Source: Desulfurivibrionaceae bacterium | GTDB lineage: Bacteria; Desulfobacterota; Desulfobulbia; Desulfobulbales; VMSU01 | NCBI GenBank assembly: GCA_030145275.1 | Contig: JAQYVV010000010.1 | Coordinates: 1 to 64,000, forward strand | Direction of reading: 5' to 3' | DNA: 64,000 nucleotides | Shown here: piece after piece, positions 17,316 through 27,025 of the stretch | Numbering within the stretch: the stretch's first letter is position 1 | How the letters are laid out: each line of letters starts with the position of its first letter | Notes under the pieces: model-generated | What the model saw: the letters and a program-made list of their open reading frames with translations, nothing else | The model's database searches: none | Told to the model about the DNA's origin: nothing | Translations under genes and position numbers: made by a program

Positions 17316-19829
17316 TTAATCCTGTCTCTCGTCTCGCAGATAACCAATCGGTTTCTGCTGTAAAATCGAAACTGAGGCACCCAGCCCCACAGCGATAACC
17401 AGCACAAGCGTTGCGGCAATCATAATTATCGTGCTAGCAAATAGGGGCTGGTAGGCAATATTAAACACCTCCCGGCAGATAATCCAACTTCCAAAATGGG
17501 AAATGACAGTTGCAAGCGAGGCACTGAAAAACGCCACAATCAGGTTTTCATAGGTGAAAACCTTTACAACAAAAGAGCCTTTGGCACCAAGGATCTTAAA
17601 ATAGACGGCTTCACGAATCCTGCTTAGGCGAGTAGCAAAGATTGAGCTGATAATGATCAGTAACCCGGCAACAATTGAAAACGAGGTGAAAAACTGAATA
17701 ATGGATGACATCTTGTGCATGATTCCGCCCAGAATTTCAACTGTCGAACCTATGTCAATGACGCTGATATTAGGCAACCTGCCCGCAAGTGTGTTCTGGA
17801 TGGCGGTCAATTGGTACCGATCTATTTTGACGGCACTGAAAATGGTCTGGGGTGCGTCTTTAAGTGATTCCTCTTGAAAGACAAAATAGAAAAAGGGCCG
17901 CACCCTTGATTCCGTTCTGGTTCGCATGCTTGTCACCCGCGCTTTAAGGCCAATACCCTGCACCTTGAAAACAAGCAGATCGCCAATCTTGATATTACCG
18001 TTTTGGGCCACTGTATCCAGTACCGACACGGGCACCTCCCCACTATTGTACAACTCCTCTATCCTACTGCCAAAAAGAGTCTTCCCCTCTGACATCTTCT
18101 CGTCTTTGAGAAGATAGTCTCGATAGGTAAGGTTGAATTCACGGGTCATGTTGTCCCGGTTTTTCGCTCTCTCCTCACCCCTTTTTATGGGCTCATTGTT
18201 AATTGAGGCCAGCCGGGCCCTGACAATAGGGAAATACTCCGCCTCTATGCCGAGAATATCGGCAAACTCTTTTTTCTGTTCAGTCTGGATATCCAGGAAA
18301 TAGGCATTGGGCAGATCGGCGGGATAGGAGTCTATAAAAGTGGCCCGCAGATTCTGATCAATGAGATATATGGAAAAAATCACTGCCAGTGAAGCACTAA
18401 GGGTGATGATAATGGACCGGGTGGCATTGTTTGGCCTGAATAACCCTCGAAAGGCCTGGCGGAGTATTAGAGACCTGGGCCTGTTTTTTTTCATAACCAA
18501 AGACAGACCCTGGGTAACCAGCGCTGCCAAACCAATGAGGCAGCAGAGTCCCAGCATGAAATAAAGACCGATCTTGACATCTTCAAGCTGCCAGATAACC
18601 AGACCGATAAAGAATAAAACAATGATCGAAATGGCGCTGTAGTGCAGGAGTCCTCTTGGTGCTCTGCCAATCTCTTTACGAAAAATAAAGGCAGGCTTGA
18701 GGTTCCTGATACGTTGCAGGGGAAGAAAAGAAAAGAGGCCCACCACAATTGTTCCGAGGAGGAGCCCTTCAAAAACAACCCCCCATGAGATAGTTAGGGT
18801 GACATTGGCTGGCAAAATATCGGCAAAAAGTGTGGGGAAATACAACTGCAACAGATAGCTTAAGATTAATCCAAGGAATGTTCCGGCTGTGCCGAGCAGC
18901 ATGACCATGGCCATAAAGTGGCTGGTGATGAACCGGTTTGTTGCACCCACTGACTTCATGATAGCAATTGTATAATCACTTTCACGGAGCACAGCGTACA
19001 AAGATGTCTGGATGCCGATACCGGCCAGCACCAGGGTGAACAGGCCGATAAGGTTGAGGAAAAAAAGAAAATTCTCAAAAAAACGTTTTATCCGTGAGTT
19101 GCCAGTTTGGAAGGTTTTAACATTTTCCTGGGGTGTAACTGCTTGGGCAGAAAATTCTTCGGCAAGCCGGTCAACAAGGGCGGGGTCATGTACTTTAAGC
19201 AGATAGTCGAACTGTATCCTGCTGCCTTTTTTGATAAGATTAAGCTTTTCTAAGTCGTCAGCTGCGATAAAAATTCTCGGCCCAAAGGAAAAAAATGAAA
19301 CCGGTCGGTCCGGCTCCAGGGTGACAACATCGGCAATGGTAAGCGAGGTTGAGCCTATTTGCAAGGTGTCACCGATGCCGGCCTGCAGACGATCCAAAAG
19401 CACCTGATCGACTATAATTGAGCCAACACTAAGAACTTCCGAGAATTCCCGGCCCGAGAGAAGCTCCACCTTGCCATAAAAAGGGTACCCTTTTTCAACC
19501 ACTTTCAAGTCGCTGAGAATGGATTTTTCCGTCAGGGGATTCCTGGCCATACTGTAAAATTCATTGACCAGGGCGCCTTGGACAATTCCTTCTTGTTCAT
19601 GGCTATGAATGGCTTTGACTAACGGTCCGGAAAAGGGATAATGGGAGTGAATAGTAATGTCAGCCCCATGTAGTTGTCTGGCATCCTGGAGCATTGAGTT
19701 ACGAACACTGCTGCTGAATCCCCCAAGCGAAGTCAAGATGAGCAGGGACAAGGCAACGCAGAGTATAAAAATAATAGCCTGTTTGCGGGAAGCGTCTATT
19801 TGCCTGAAGATGAAATTGAGCTGCAGCAT
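17316..19829 (-). CDS. ABC transporter permease, FtsX/MacB type (YbbP-like)
   Basis: 837 aa, multiple TM helices with duplicated FtsX domains; adjacent ATPase gene. Confidence 0.87.
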   Translation of the reverse strand: MLQLNFIFRQIDASRKQAIIFILCVALSLLILTSLGGFSSSVRNSMLQDARQLHGADITIHSHYPFSGPLVKAIHSHEQEGIVQGALVNEFYSMARNPLTEKSILSDLKVVEKGYPFYGKVELLSGREFSEVLSVGSIIVDQVLLDRLQAGIGDTLQIGSTSLTIADVVTLEPDRPVSFFSFGPRIFIAADDLEKLNLIKKGSRIQFDYLLKVHDPALVDRLAEEFSAQAVTPQENVKTFQTGNSRIKRFFENFLFFLNLIGLFTLVLAGIGIQTSLYAVLRESDYTIAIMKSVGATNRFITSHFMAMVMLLGTAGTFLGLILSYLLQLYFPTLFADILPANVTLTISWGVVFEGLLLGTIVVGLFSFLPLQRIRNLKPAFIFRKEIGRAPRGLLHYSAISIIVLFFIGLVIWQLEDVKIGLYFMLGLCCLIGLAALVTQGLSLVMKKNRPRSLILRQAFRGLFRPNNATRSIIITLSASLAVIFSIYLIDQNLRATFIDSYPADLPNAYFLDIQTEQKKEFADILGIEAEYFPIVRARLASINNEPIKRGEERAKNRDNMTREFNLTYRDYLLKDEKMSEGKTLFGSRIEELYNSGEVPVSVLDTVAQNGNIKIGDLLVFKVQGIGLKARVTSMRTRTESRVRPFFYFVFQEESLKDAPQTIFSAVKIDRYQLTAIQNTLAGRLPNISVIDIGSTVEILGGIMHKMSSIIQFFTSFSIVAGLLIIISSIFATRLSRIREAVYFKILGAKGSFVVKVFTYENLIVAFFSASLATVISHFGSWIICREVFNIAYQPLFASTIIMIAATLVLVIAVGLGASVSILQQKPIGYLRDERQD

Positions 19830-19894
19830 CTACCTAGTTTACCTTACCTGAACAATTACAATTCAATGGTTTTAACTATATCCGGGCATTAACC

Positions 19895-20007
19895 TAATCC
19901 GGATAAACCGGAAATAAGTACCTTAACAGTAGATGCAACACCTTTAAATGAATATACATTTTTCATTTCTTGCCATAAAAAACACGAAAATGATTTATAA
20001 GGTACTA
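19895..20007 (+). repeat. Family B intergenic repeat
   Basis: TAATCCGGATAAACCGGAAATAAGTACCTTAACAGTAGA...TTATAAGGTACTA; same element as 54766-54879 and 60532-60645. Confidence 0.85.
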
Positions 20008-20020
20008 AATTTACGAGTTC

Positions 20021-20695
20021 TCAAATCGTGCCATCGACCAAGCGAACGATAGAGTCCGCTTGGCTGCTTATTTCTCTGCTGTGGGTAGCCAGCACCAGTG
20101 TTGTTTTGAGTTCCTGGCGCAATTCCAGGAGCAGTTGCATAATAATTTCGCTATTGGCTGAGTCCAGGTTGCCAGTCGGTTCGTCGGCAAAGACGATCTG
20201 CGGGCCGTTGATCAGAGCCCGGCAGATGGCAATCCGCTGTTTTTCTCCTCCTGAGAGTTGGTGCGGAAAATTATTCATCCTTTCGCTAAGCTCTACCCGG
20301 CGCAGCAACTCCTTTGCCTTGGCTGCCGCCTGCCGGTCCCGGTTTAATTCTGCCGGAAAAGTGATATTTTCAAAAGCAGTCAGGGAAGGAACAAGATGGA
20401 ATGATTGGAAAACATAGCCGATTGTCCGGTTGCGAAATGGTGCGAGTTCATCCTCACTCAAGTCGGTTATGTCGGTGCCGCCAAGATTGATTTTCCCTGA
20501 ATCTGGTCTGTCCAGCCCTGACAGCAGACTCAATAGAGTCGATTTACCACTGCCGCTTTTCCCTTCAATAACGACAAATTCACCAACCTGAACCGTTATG
20601 CTGACATTATCAAGCACGATAATCTGCCGGGAATCCACATTGTATGATTTGCTCAACTGAATAGCTTTCAGTACATTGGTAGGCATAAATTCCAT
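20021..20695 (-). CDS. ybbA: ABC transporter ATP-binding protein (LolD/YbbA type)
   Basis: Walker A GKSGSGKST, signature LSGGEKQRIAICRAL, Walker B VFADEPTGNLD. Confidence 0.88.
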   Translation of the reverse strand: MEFMPTNVLKAIQLSKSYNVDSRQIIVLDNVSITVQVGEFVVIEGKSGSGKSTLLSLLSGLDRPDSGKINLGGTDITDLSEDELAPFRNRTIGYVFQSFHLVPSLTAFENITFPAELNRDRQAAAKAKELLRRVELSERMNNFPHQLSGGEKQRIAICRALINGPQIVFADEPTGNLDSANSEIIMQLLLELRQELKTTLVLATHSREISSQADSIVRLVDGTI

Positions 20696-20846
20696 CCTGT
20701 CTTTATTTTATTCCAGCAGGGCCTACCCATGTCAGTTCTATTTGTCAGAGCAATGAAGTAAAACAAGGCAAACCTATTTGTATCTATTCAGCAAAGCAAC
20801 CGGGGAGCCCGGCATTTATTTTAAAAGAAACAAGGAGCTCCGGCCT

Positions 20847-20898
20847 GTGTAGGGTGGGCTGTGCCCACCATTCCCGGTGGGCACAGCCCACCCTACAC
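20847..20898. repeat. Perfect 23-bp inverted repeat hairpin
   Basis: GTGTAGGGTGGGCTGTGCCCACC-ATTCCC-GGTGGGCACAGCCCACCCTACAC. Confidence 0.9.
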
Positions 20899-20995
20899 TC
20901 TCGCCGCAACCGCTTGTTTTTACATTAAATTATTAACTACCAGTAATTTTGTTACTTAGAAAATAGGACCCAAAAACGGGCATAACCACCGAATT

Positions 20996-21102
20996 GTAAC
21001 TGTTTAGATGTGCCCCAGATGTGTGTGAACAGGCCTTTCAGCTATACATCGGTATGCTGGAAGGCCTGTTCGCGCGCAGATGGGGTGCAACTGAATAGTT
21101 AC
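20996..21102. repeat. Family A2 nested-hairpin element (107 bp)
   Basis: GTAACTGTTTAGATGTGCCCC...AACAGGCCTTTCAG-CTATACATCGGTATG-CTGGAAGGCCTGTT...GGGGTGCAACTGAATAGTTAC. Confidence 0.85.
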
Positions 21103-21104
21103 AC

Positions 21105-21329
21105 CTACTTGTCAATTGCCTTGATCTCCTCAAGTCGCTCCATAGACTTCGCTGCTAGCTTACTACTTGGGTGTTTCTCAATAATCTCTTGGTAAAGCTT
21201 AGTAGCATTGGGATAATTGCTCTGAATCATTTCAAGTTCTGCTGTCTCAAATAATTGATTTGGGCTCTCGCCGCATGAAGTCAACGTCAATTGCAATGCG
21301 AGTAAGACAAGATAGAATATTTTTTTCAT
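21105..21329 (-). CDS. Small TPR-like lipoprotein
   Basis: Signal peptide with lipobox LTSCGE; helical-repeat sequence EMIQSNYPNATKLYQEIIEKHPSSKLA. Confidence 0.65.
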   Translation of the reverse strand: MKKIFYLVLLALQLTLTSCGESPNQLFETAELEMIQSNYPNATKLYQEIIEKHPSSKLAAKSMERLEEIKAIDK

Positions 21330-21341
21330 TAGAGTACCTTT

Positions 21342-21473
21342 TAGTGCCTTATATCTGGATATCCTGTCACAAAAACCAGATAAGCGTAAGACTTCGAGAA
21401 TTCAAAAAAACATAATGCGCCCAATGCTTTGCAGACTGCTGTTAAGGCACTTATTTCCGGTTTATCCGGATTA
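21342..21473 (-). repeat. Family B intergenic repeat, variant with internal C-motif insertion
   Basis: TAGTGCCTTATA...GTTAAGGCACTTATTTCCGGTTTATCCGGATTA; internal CCAGATAAGCGTAAGACTTCGAG. Confidence 0.75.
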
Positions 21474-21626
21474 GAGGGAAATAGGATCTGAAATATTTTC
21501 AATACGGTACCTTAAAATTACCCGCAAGTCCATATGCTCATTCCAGGATTAGGTACCTACTGCAATAAAGATACGGCGCAAAAATTCTGCTCGGCGTTGT
21601 GATGAGAATCAGACGACTTATGGGAT

Positions 21627-21959
21627 TTACGGCAATCCGCTTGCATCGTCTCTATGGTGGCAATCATGCTTGAGTTGCATGATCGTGCTAAATGCTTCTT
21701 GAGCTTTGGAAAGATCGTTTTCTCGGCAGGCCTTTTCAAAAGCGAGACAACTCTTGCGAAAATAGTCATAGTAATCATCCCCAAAACCTGGATAGCTGAC
21801 CATTATTTGGGTCAAGGCCATAAAATCGGAGAGGATGGCCGAATTAGGCAGTGTTCCACGATTCAGAGCAGCTTTTATTTTGTTATAAAAACCTCGCAGG
21901 CGTTTTTTAAGGGGACGATATTTATGTTCGGCAATCTCAGATTTGCTTTGCTCTTTCAC
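21627..21959 (-). CDS. Small conserved-looking helical protein (possibly XXXCH-domain-like)
   Basis: 110 aa, helical, C-terminal KHDCHHRD reminiscent of the XXXCH family; plausible RBS AAGGAGTTCCC. Confidence 0.5.
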   Translation of the reverse strand: MKEQSKSEIAEHKYRPLKKRLRGFYNKIKAALNRGTLPNSAILSDFMALTQIMVSYPGFGDDYYDYFRKSCLAFEKACRENDLSKAQEAFSTIMQLKHDCHHRDDASGLP

Positions 21960-21999
21960 TTTGGGAACTCCTTGTCAAGGTGAGCCTCATGGCACTAAC

Positions 22000-22136
22000 A
22001 CCCCACAGGTAAGCGTCAGACTCCGAGGGGGGTATAAGTGCCTTAACAGTAGAATATAACATGTTAATTTCAAAATATTTTTTAGTATTTCGTGATTTTT
22101 ATACCCCTCAGGTAAGCGTTAGACTCCGAGGGGGTA
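22000..22136. repeat. Two direct copies of a 34-35-bp palindromic C motif flanking a family B core
   Basis: ACCCCACAGGTAAGCGTCAGACTCCGAGGGGGGTA (22000-22034) and ACCCCTCAGGTAAGCGTTAGACTCCGAGGGGGTA (22103-22136). Confidence 0.8.
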
Positions 22137-22173
22137 CTGAACTGAGTGACAGGAATTCAGCGCTAAGGTACTA
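22034..22173 (+). repeat. Family B repeat interrupted by C motif; its end provides the TAG stop of the adjacent CDS
   Basis: TAAGTGCCTTAACAGTAGAATATAACATGTTAATTTCAAAATA...AATTCAGCGCTAAGGTACTA. Confidence 0.75.
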
Positions 22174-23478
22174 AAAGCCGTATCTAACTGCAGCAAAGAG
22201 GTTATTGTTCTTTTTAAACCGTCCCCAGAAGGTGTGATCTTCCTTGCCCCAGAAGAGATTACCGCCCCCTTCCACTGATAAGTTATCATTTATTTTATAG
22301 TTAACTTTAGGGCGTACATATCCGTCTTGGTCTGATGGGGAATAATAGCTAAAAAGTGAAAGGGTCAAATTTTGGTTCATGAGCAGCTTGGTAAGGCGAA
22401 GGGTCAACATGTGCCGATATTCATCTCGCAGTGGCATGCTTGGAGAAAGATTGCGGACAGCCTGTTCGTAATCCTGGTAGTCCTGCATCCATTCCAGATA
22501 ATACTGCACGGCTCCGGTGAAATCCTGGGCCAATTCCCGCTCAAAACTGGTCAGAAAACGAACCTCGCTGTTTCGATTGCTGGCATCACTGCCGTCCCTG
22601 TTTTTCCTTGAATCATAATAGCCGGCCTCAATGTTGCCGACACCACCTAAAAGAGCAGTCCGGGCAGAACTGCCGTACACGGACAGCCTCGGATAATAGG
22701 CGAGAGCAGATGCCATGTTAAAGCCTTCCGGCTCCTTCCAGAAACCAGAATAGGCGTAGACGGCCATCTCGATTCCATCAATATTTTTTGATAGGCGCGC
22801 CGAAAATTCAGCATCACGGATTGAGTTGCGCTCGTCATCAAGCATTTGTGAATCACGACCGGCGAAGCTTCCCGATAAGGAGTTGAAAAAGGAGAGCCTT
22901 TCACCACTGACGTAGTCAGAGTTATTGAATATGGGGGTATAAACGAGATCCAGATTCAATTGCTCCAGGAAAAAACTTGTTTTGACGGCATCAGAAGGCG
23001 CTTTTAGATATTCGTCATGCCTGCCAATAAAAAAGGACTGCCAATCTTTCGGGAACATATCATTTATGAAGATAAGATCACCGGTTCCCCAGGTCAAAAC
23101 CTGGCGGCCGGCCTTGACGTCAACAAAATCCAAGGGGGAAAACTGCAGATTCAATTCGCGTAGTTCAGCTGTTATCTCCTCAAGAACCTGATCGCCAAGA
23201 AGATCCCCTTTAATTTTGAGAAAACCCCACTCCAGGTCTTTGCTGACATCCAGCTGCAGCCTCGTTTCGGCAATGCTATAATCTTTTTCGAGGGGGTCGT
23301 TTCGCAGGCGCAGACCGGCGCGTGCTTCCACAAAACCGTTCACTTCCAAGCCGTAGATGTCAAAAAGATTGTCCTGCCATTGACTGGCCGCAAAGGCGTG
23401 AAACGGCAGATTAATAAAGAAAAGAAGACAAAAAGTAAGTAAGCGCGTCTTAGTCAGAGATAAGTATTTTTGGAGCAT
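22171..23478 (-). CDS. Outer-membrane beta-barrel protein (DUF1302/porin-like)
   Basis: Signal peptide; alternating strands; terminal aromatic FAAVRYGF; clustered with LolA-like and RND genes. Confidence 0.65.
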   Translation of the reverse strand: MLQKYLSLTKTRLLTFCLLFFINLPFHAFAASQWQDNLFDIYGLEVNGFVEARAGLRLRNDPLEKDYSIAETRLQLDVSKDLEWGFLKIKGDLLGDQVLEEITAELRELNLQFSPLDFVDVKAGRQVLTWGTGDLIFINDMFPKDWQSFFIGRHDEYLKAPSDAVKTSFFLEQLNLDLVYTPIFNNSDYVSGERLSFFNSLSGSFAGRDSQMLDDERNSIRDAEFSARLSKNIDGIEMAVYAYSGFWKEPEGFNMASALAYYPRLSVYGSSARTALLGGVGNIEAGYYDSRKNRDGSDASNRNSEVRFLTSFERELAQDFTGAVQYYLEWMQDYQDYEQAVRNLSPSMPLRDEYRHMLTLRLTKLLMNQNLTLSLFSYYSPSDQDGYVRPKVNYKINDNLSVEGGGNLFWGKEDHTFWGRFKKNNNLFAAVRYGF

Positions 23479-24267
23479 CTATTTTCGAACCTCACGCGGA
23501 GCCCGGCGCAGATAACGCTCAGAAAATATATTTTCCTTAAGGCCAATATTGTACTGTATATCTTTAAATTCAGATATCGTTTCTCCACCGCTTACAAGGT
23601 CACTGACCTTTGATTTAGTTACGGTGGGAAAGCCATTAATAACTTGAACGTCCAGGGCCTCGACGATCCGATATCTTTTCCCCTCCTTGTCAAGATATTC
23701 AGCTTTCATCGGCATAAAGTTATTTTTATCGATCCACACCGTATAGCTTGAAAACTCAACATTATCAGGGGATTTTGGCACACTTTTTATGACAAAGGCT
23801 TGCTCCGTTGTCTCTATCAGTTCATGGCTGTCTTCTGCAACACCTCGACCGGATACGTCTTCATAGAGAAAGTGAGAACCAACAAAACTTGTCCGTTTAT
23901 CTGAGGCCGCTATTCTTTTTACCAGGTCAAGGGCCGGCAGGTAGAGCCAGCGGTCGTCATCTCCCAGAACCGATTTATGCACCATAAACACCATTTTACG
24001 CACGTCACTGGGTTTGTTGAAATAGACATAGAATTTTTGTTGTCCTCCATCTTCATTATCTCGCCTGAGAATAACAAACTCCCTATTTCTCTGGCGGCCC
24101 TGGTCGTCCGTGATAACCATGCTCACCTTGGTACGCCCGTCATCTCCCGCGTAGTAGGCGGCCAGATTTGCTTTTTGAATAATCTCATCAACTTCTGCGG
24201 CTAAAGCGGCCTGCCCGAAGCAAAAAAAGAGGGATAGAATAGTTAGAGTTGTTAACAGTTGGCGCAT
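23479..24267 (-). CDS. Outer membrane lipoprotein-sorting (LolA-like) protein
   Basis: Signal peptide; RKMVFMVHKSVLGDDDRWLYLPALDLVKRIAASDKRTSFVGSHFLYEDVSGR, typical of RND-associated LolA-like proteins. Confidence 0.8.
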   Translation of the reverse strand: MRQLLTTLTILSLFFCFGQAALAAEVDEIIQKANLAAYYAGDDGRTKVSMVITDDQGRQRNREFVILRRDNEDGGQQKFYVYFNKPSDVRKMVFMVHKSVLGDDDRWLYLPALDLVKRIAASDKRTSFVGSHFLYEDVSGRGVAEDSHELIETTEQAFVIKSVPKSPDNVEFSSYTVWIDKNNFMPMKAEYLDKEGKRYRIVEALDVQVINGFPTVTKSKVSDLVSGGETISEFKDIQYNIGLKENIFSERYLRRAPREVRK

Positions 24268-24371
24268 GTTTGTCTCCTATAATTTCCTGCAAAAATTTTC
24301 TTGTGCTCTATTGAAACAGAACAAAAATGAAATGTCCATTTTTTTGAAACTTGAGGCAAGGGTTCGCTCCC

Positions 24372-26990
24372 TCAACTCGCAGCTTTTTTATCCCCAAAAT
24401 ACCACCCCTTAAATACTGTCAAGACGGCAGGTAAAACCCATAAGGTTGCCATTCCCGAATAGAACATAATTGTCGCCAAAAAGATGCCGACGGTCTGGTA
24501 GGGAACCAGTGGGGCGGCCAAAAGAGGCGTAAAGCCAATGGCAACAACAATGGTATTTCGAGCTATGGCTCTGGCAGGTTCCTCAAACATGACATCCAAG
24601 GTGGCTTTCCAGGAGCCTAATTGCTTATAAGTCTCTCGGCACCTCTCCAGAAAATGGATGGCAAAATCGACGGCAAGCCCCAAGGTGAGAGAAGAGAGAA
24701 CGGCCACAGGCATGTCGTAATCCTTGCCGACAAGGCCGATGACCCCATAGATAAAAGCAATGGTAACTGTGAGCGGCACCATTGCTAAAAGGCCCCAGGA
24801 AGGGGAGCGAAATAAAATGGCCATCATCAGGAAAACAATAATGAAACTACCCATAAAGGAATCACGCATTCCTGAAACCATTTTATCCTGCCAAACCACG
24901 TTTATATAGGTGAGTCCGGCCCAGTTATGTTGCAGTTCAAGGGGGGGCGGGTTGGCGGCAAAAAATTCTTCGACCTCGGCAATCACTCGCTGCATATCTG
25001 TATTGTCACCGCTCTTTAGCTGTATCCAGATATTCGCCTTTTCATAGTCTGGAGTAACCAGATGCCAAAGGTCATCCGGTTTATGACTGTTTTGAAAAGA
25101 GATAAGGCATTGGGCCACCCCGTTTACTGTATCTGGCACGGTAAAATGACTCTCCTTTCCTTCAAAAAGTTCCTGATGTACCTTTTTGACAACATCGGAG
25201 ACCGAATTGCTTTTGCCGATATCACCATTACCAAGTAGGCTTTGCTGTAATTTTTCCACATATCGCAAAACATCCGGGCGTTTAAATATCTGACTGCGGT
25301 TTTGCATGGCATCAAGGGCATCCACCGCATTGGCCCAGGCATCATAGTCCCTGTCATTGTCCATGGGAACATTGTCCATTTCTGTCTGCCAGATATCCAT
25401 GAGTTGAGCACCCAGGTCTGTTACCGTCTCACTTGTAGAAAGAGCCTTGTCAATCTGAGACAGGGCCGTTGTCAGGATGCTATCATCTTCGCTAAGATGT
25501 TCTGCCAGATGCTTTTTAAGCCAGGTTGCGGCCCCGGCGGTTGTTTCATCACTCTCACTTGCTTCCAGGATCAGATATGCTTCATAGGTGCCGCCAAAAT
25601 GGTTGTTTAAAACTCTGTCTGCCACCCTGATCTCATGACCCTTTTTAAACCAGTTTACCGGGTTATCGTTGATAACAATTTTGCTTATGCCATATCCAGC
25701 CAGGCCGAGGACTGCCAGATTAAGAACAATGACAAGTTTTGCCTGCTTGTATGAGAAACGGCCAATCCAGGCCATATGTTTGTCGATTATGGACGCTTTC
25801 TTGGGTCCTTTTTTCTTACTGGTCATGCCAAAATTTTCCAGACTTTTTTCACTCATCATCATGATATAGGCCGGGATGAAAATAATGGTCAAAATCCAGG
25901 CGGATAGAATTCCGAGGGCCACAAAAAGTCCAAAGGCCTGCACAGGAGGAATTGGGGTCAAGGCAAGGGAGGCAAAACCGGCCGCCGAGGTCAATGAGGT
26001 GTAGAGCATAGGCATGAAGAGATGGTCCAGAACACTCTCAATGGTTTTGCGACGGTCCCGCGTTTTCTGATACCGATCAAAAAATTCACTGAGAATATGG
26101 ATACTGTCAACAACCGCAATGGGCATCAAAAAGATGGGGATCATTGAACTCATGATATGCAGAGTGTTGCCGGTACCGATCAAAAGCCCCATGGTGCCAA
26201 TGACGGTCATCATCGCCACAATCATTGGCGCCACAATCAATTTTACCTGTCTAAAAAAGAGAAGCATGAGCAGAAAAATTGCAACCATGGCAAGCGGAGC
26301 AGAAATTGCCATCTGGATAAACATCTCTTTGCCGAAGGTATCTTCTGCCACCGGCAGACCGGTAATGTAAAATTTATCGTCGCCTGCATCCATGCTGGCG
26401 ATCTTTTTCAGGAGTTGCTTTCGCACCTCGTGGGCAAAATCTTTTGAAGATATGGGGATATAAATCCCAATCGCTTTACTGTCCTCCGAAACCAGGGTCC
26501 CTTTAAGCAGCGGGTTTCCCATGATGGAATCTCGAATCTGTAGAGATTCCGCCTTTGTCTCAGGGGCCTCTTTCATGAGCCATTCAAAGCGGATCTGACC
26601 AGGACCGGATTGTTCAATGCTTTCAACAGTTCCGGGAGCCATGATGTTTTTAGTGATCACCCGTCGTTTTGGATCATCAGGGTCTTGCAGGTGCATAACG
26701 AACTCAGTAAGGTCCTGAACATTTTTAAGCGTAGCAGGATTAAAAACCCCGTCTTTATCCACTTCATTGACCACTCCAAGAACAACAACATCATGAAGGG
26801 TGAACTCTTTCTTGGTCAAATCATGAAAGACCCGAACCGCCTCATCTTCATTCAGCATGTTCTCAGGGTCGGTATCCACATGAACCATGCTTATAAGGCT
26901 GCCCAAAACAATGGTTATGGCAGCAAGAAGAATGGCAACTAATTTAGGTTTGTTCAGGGATATTTGGATGAATTTGGAGCCAAGATGCAT
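24372..26990 (-). CDS. RND-superfamily (MMPL/HpnN-like) exporter
   Basis: 872 aa, two sets of TM clusters with large periplasmic domains; ..VDSIHILSEFFDRYQ.. and ..LGLAVDFAIHFLERCRE.. motifs. Confidence 0.85.
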   Translation of the reverse strand: MHLGSKFIQISLNKPKLVAILLAAITIVLGSLISMVHVDTDPENMLNEDEAVRVFHDLTKKEFTLHDVVVLGVVNEVDKDGVFNPATLKNVQDLTEFVMHLQDPDDPKRRVITKNIMAPGTVESIEQSGPGQIRFEWLMKEAPETKAESLQIRDSIMGNPLLKGTLVSEDSKAIGIYIPISSKDFAHEVRKQLLKKIASMDAGDDKFYITGLPVAEDTFGKEMFIQMAISAPLAMVAIFLLMLLFFRQVKLIVAPMIVAMMTVIGTMGLLIGTGNTLHIMSSMIPIFLMPIAVVDSIHILSEFFDRYQKTRDRRKTIESVLDHLFMPMLYTSLTSAAGFASLALTPIPPVQAFGLFVALGILSAWILTIIFIPAYIMMMSEKSLENFGMTSKKKGPKKASIIDKHMAWIGRFSYKQAKLVIVLNLAVLGLAGYGISKIVINDNPVNWFKKGHEIRVADRVLNNHFGGTYEAYLILEASESDETTAGAATWLKKHLAEHLSEDDSILTTALSQIDKALSTSETVTDLGAQLMDIWQTEMDNVPMDNDRDYDAWANAVDALDAMQNRSQIFKRPDVLRYVEKLQQSLLGNGDIGKSNSVSDVVKKVHQELFEGKESHFTVPDTVNGVAQCLISFQNSHKPDDLWHLVTPDYEKANIWIQLKSGDNTDMQRVIAEVEEFFAANPPPLELQHNWAGLTYINVVWQDKMVSGMRDSFMGSFIIVFLMMAILFRSPSWGLLAMVPLTVTIAFIYGVIGLVGKDYDMPVAVLSSLTLGLAVDFAIHFLERCRETYKQLGSWKATLDVMFEEPARAIARNTIVVAIGFTPLLAAPLVPYQTVGIFLATIMFYSGMATLWVLPAVLTVFKGWYFGDKKAAS

Positions 26991-27025
26991 GCTTTCTCTC
27001 CTTTGAGATCAAGATATTTTATTGG

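Noticed and set aside
21557-21784. 75-aa minus-strand ORF overlapping the 21627-21959 gene
   Set aside because: The out-of-frame product has no recognisable features; the 110-aa frame has the better RBS and composition.
22000-22136. Direct repeats as a mini CRISPR array
   Set aside because: Only two copies, the repeat is fully palindromic, and the spacer is a recognisable family B repeat core; no cas genes.
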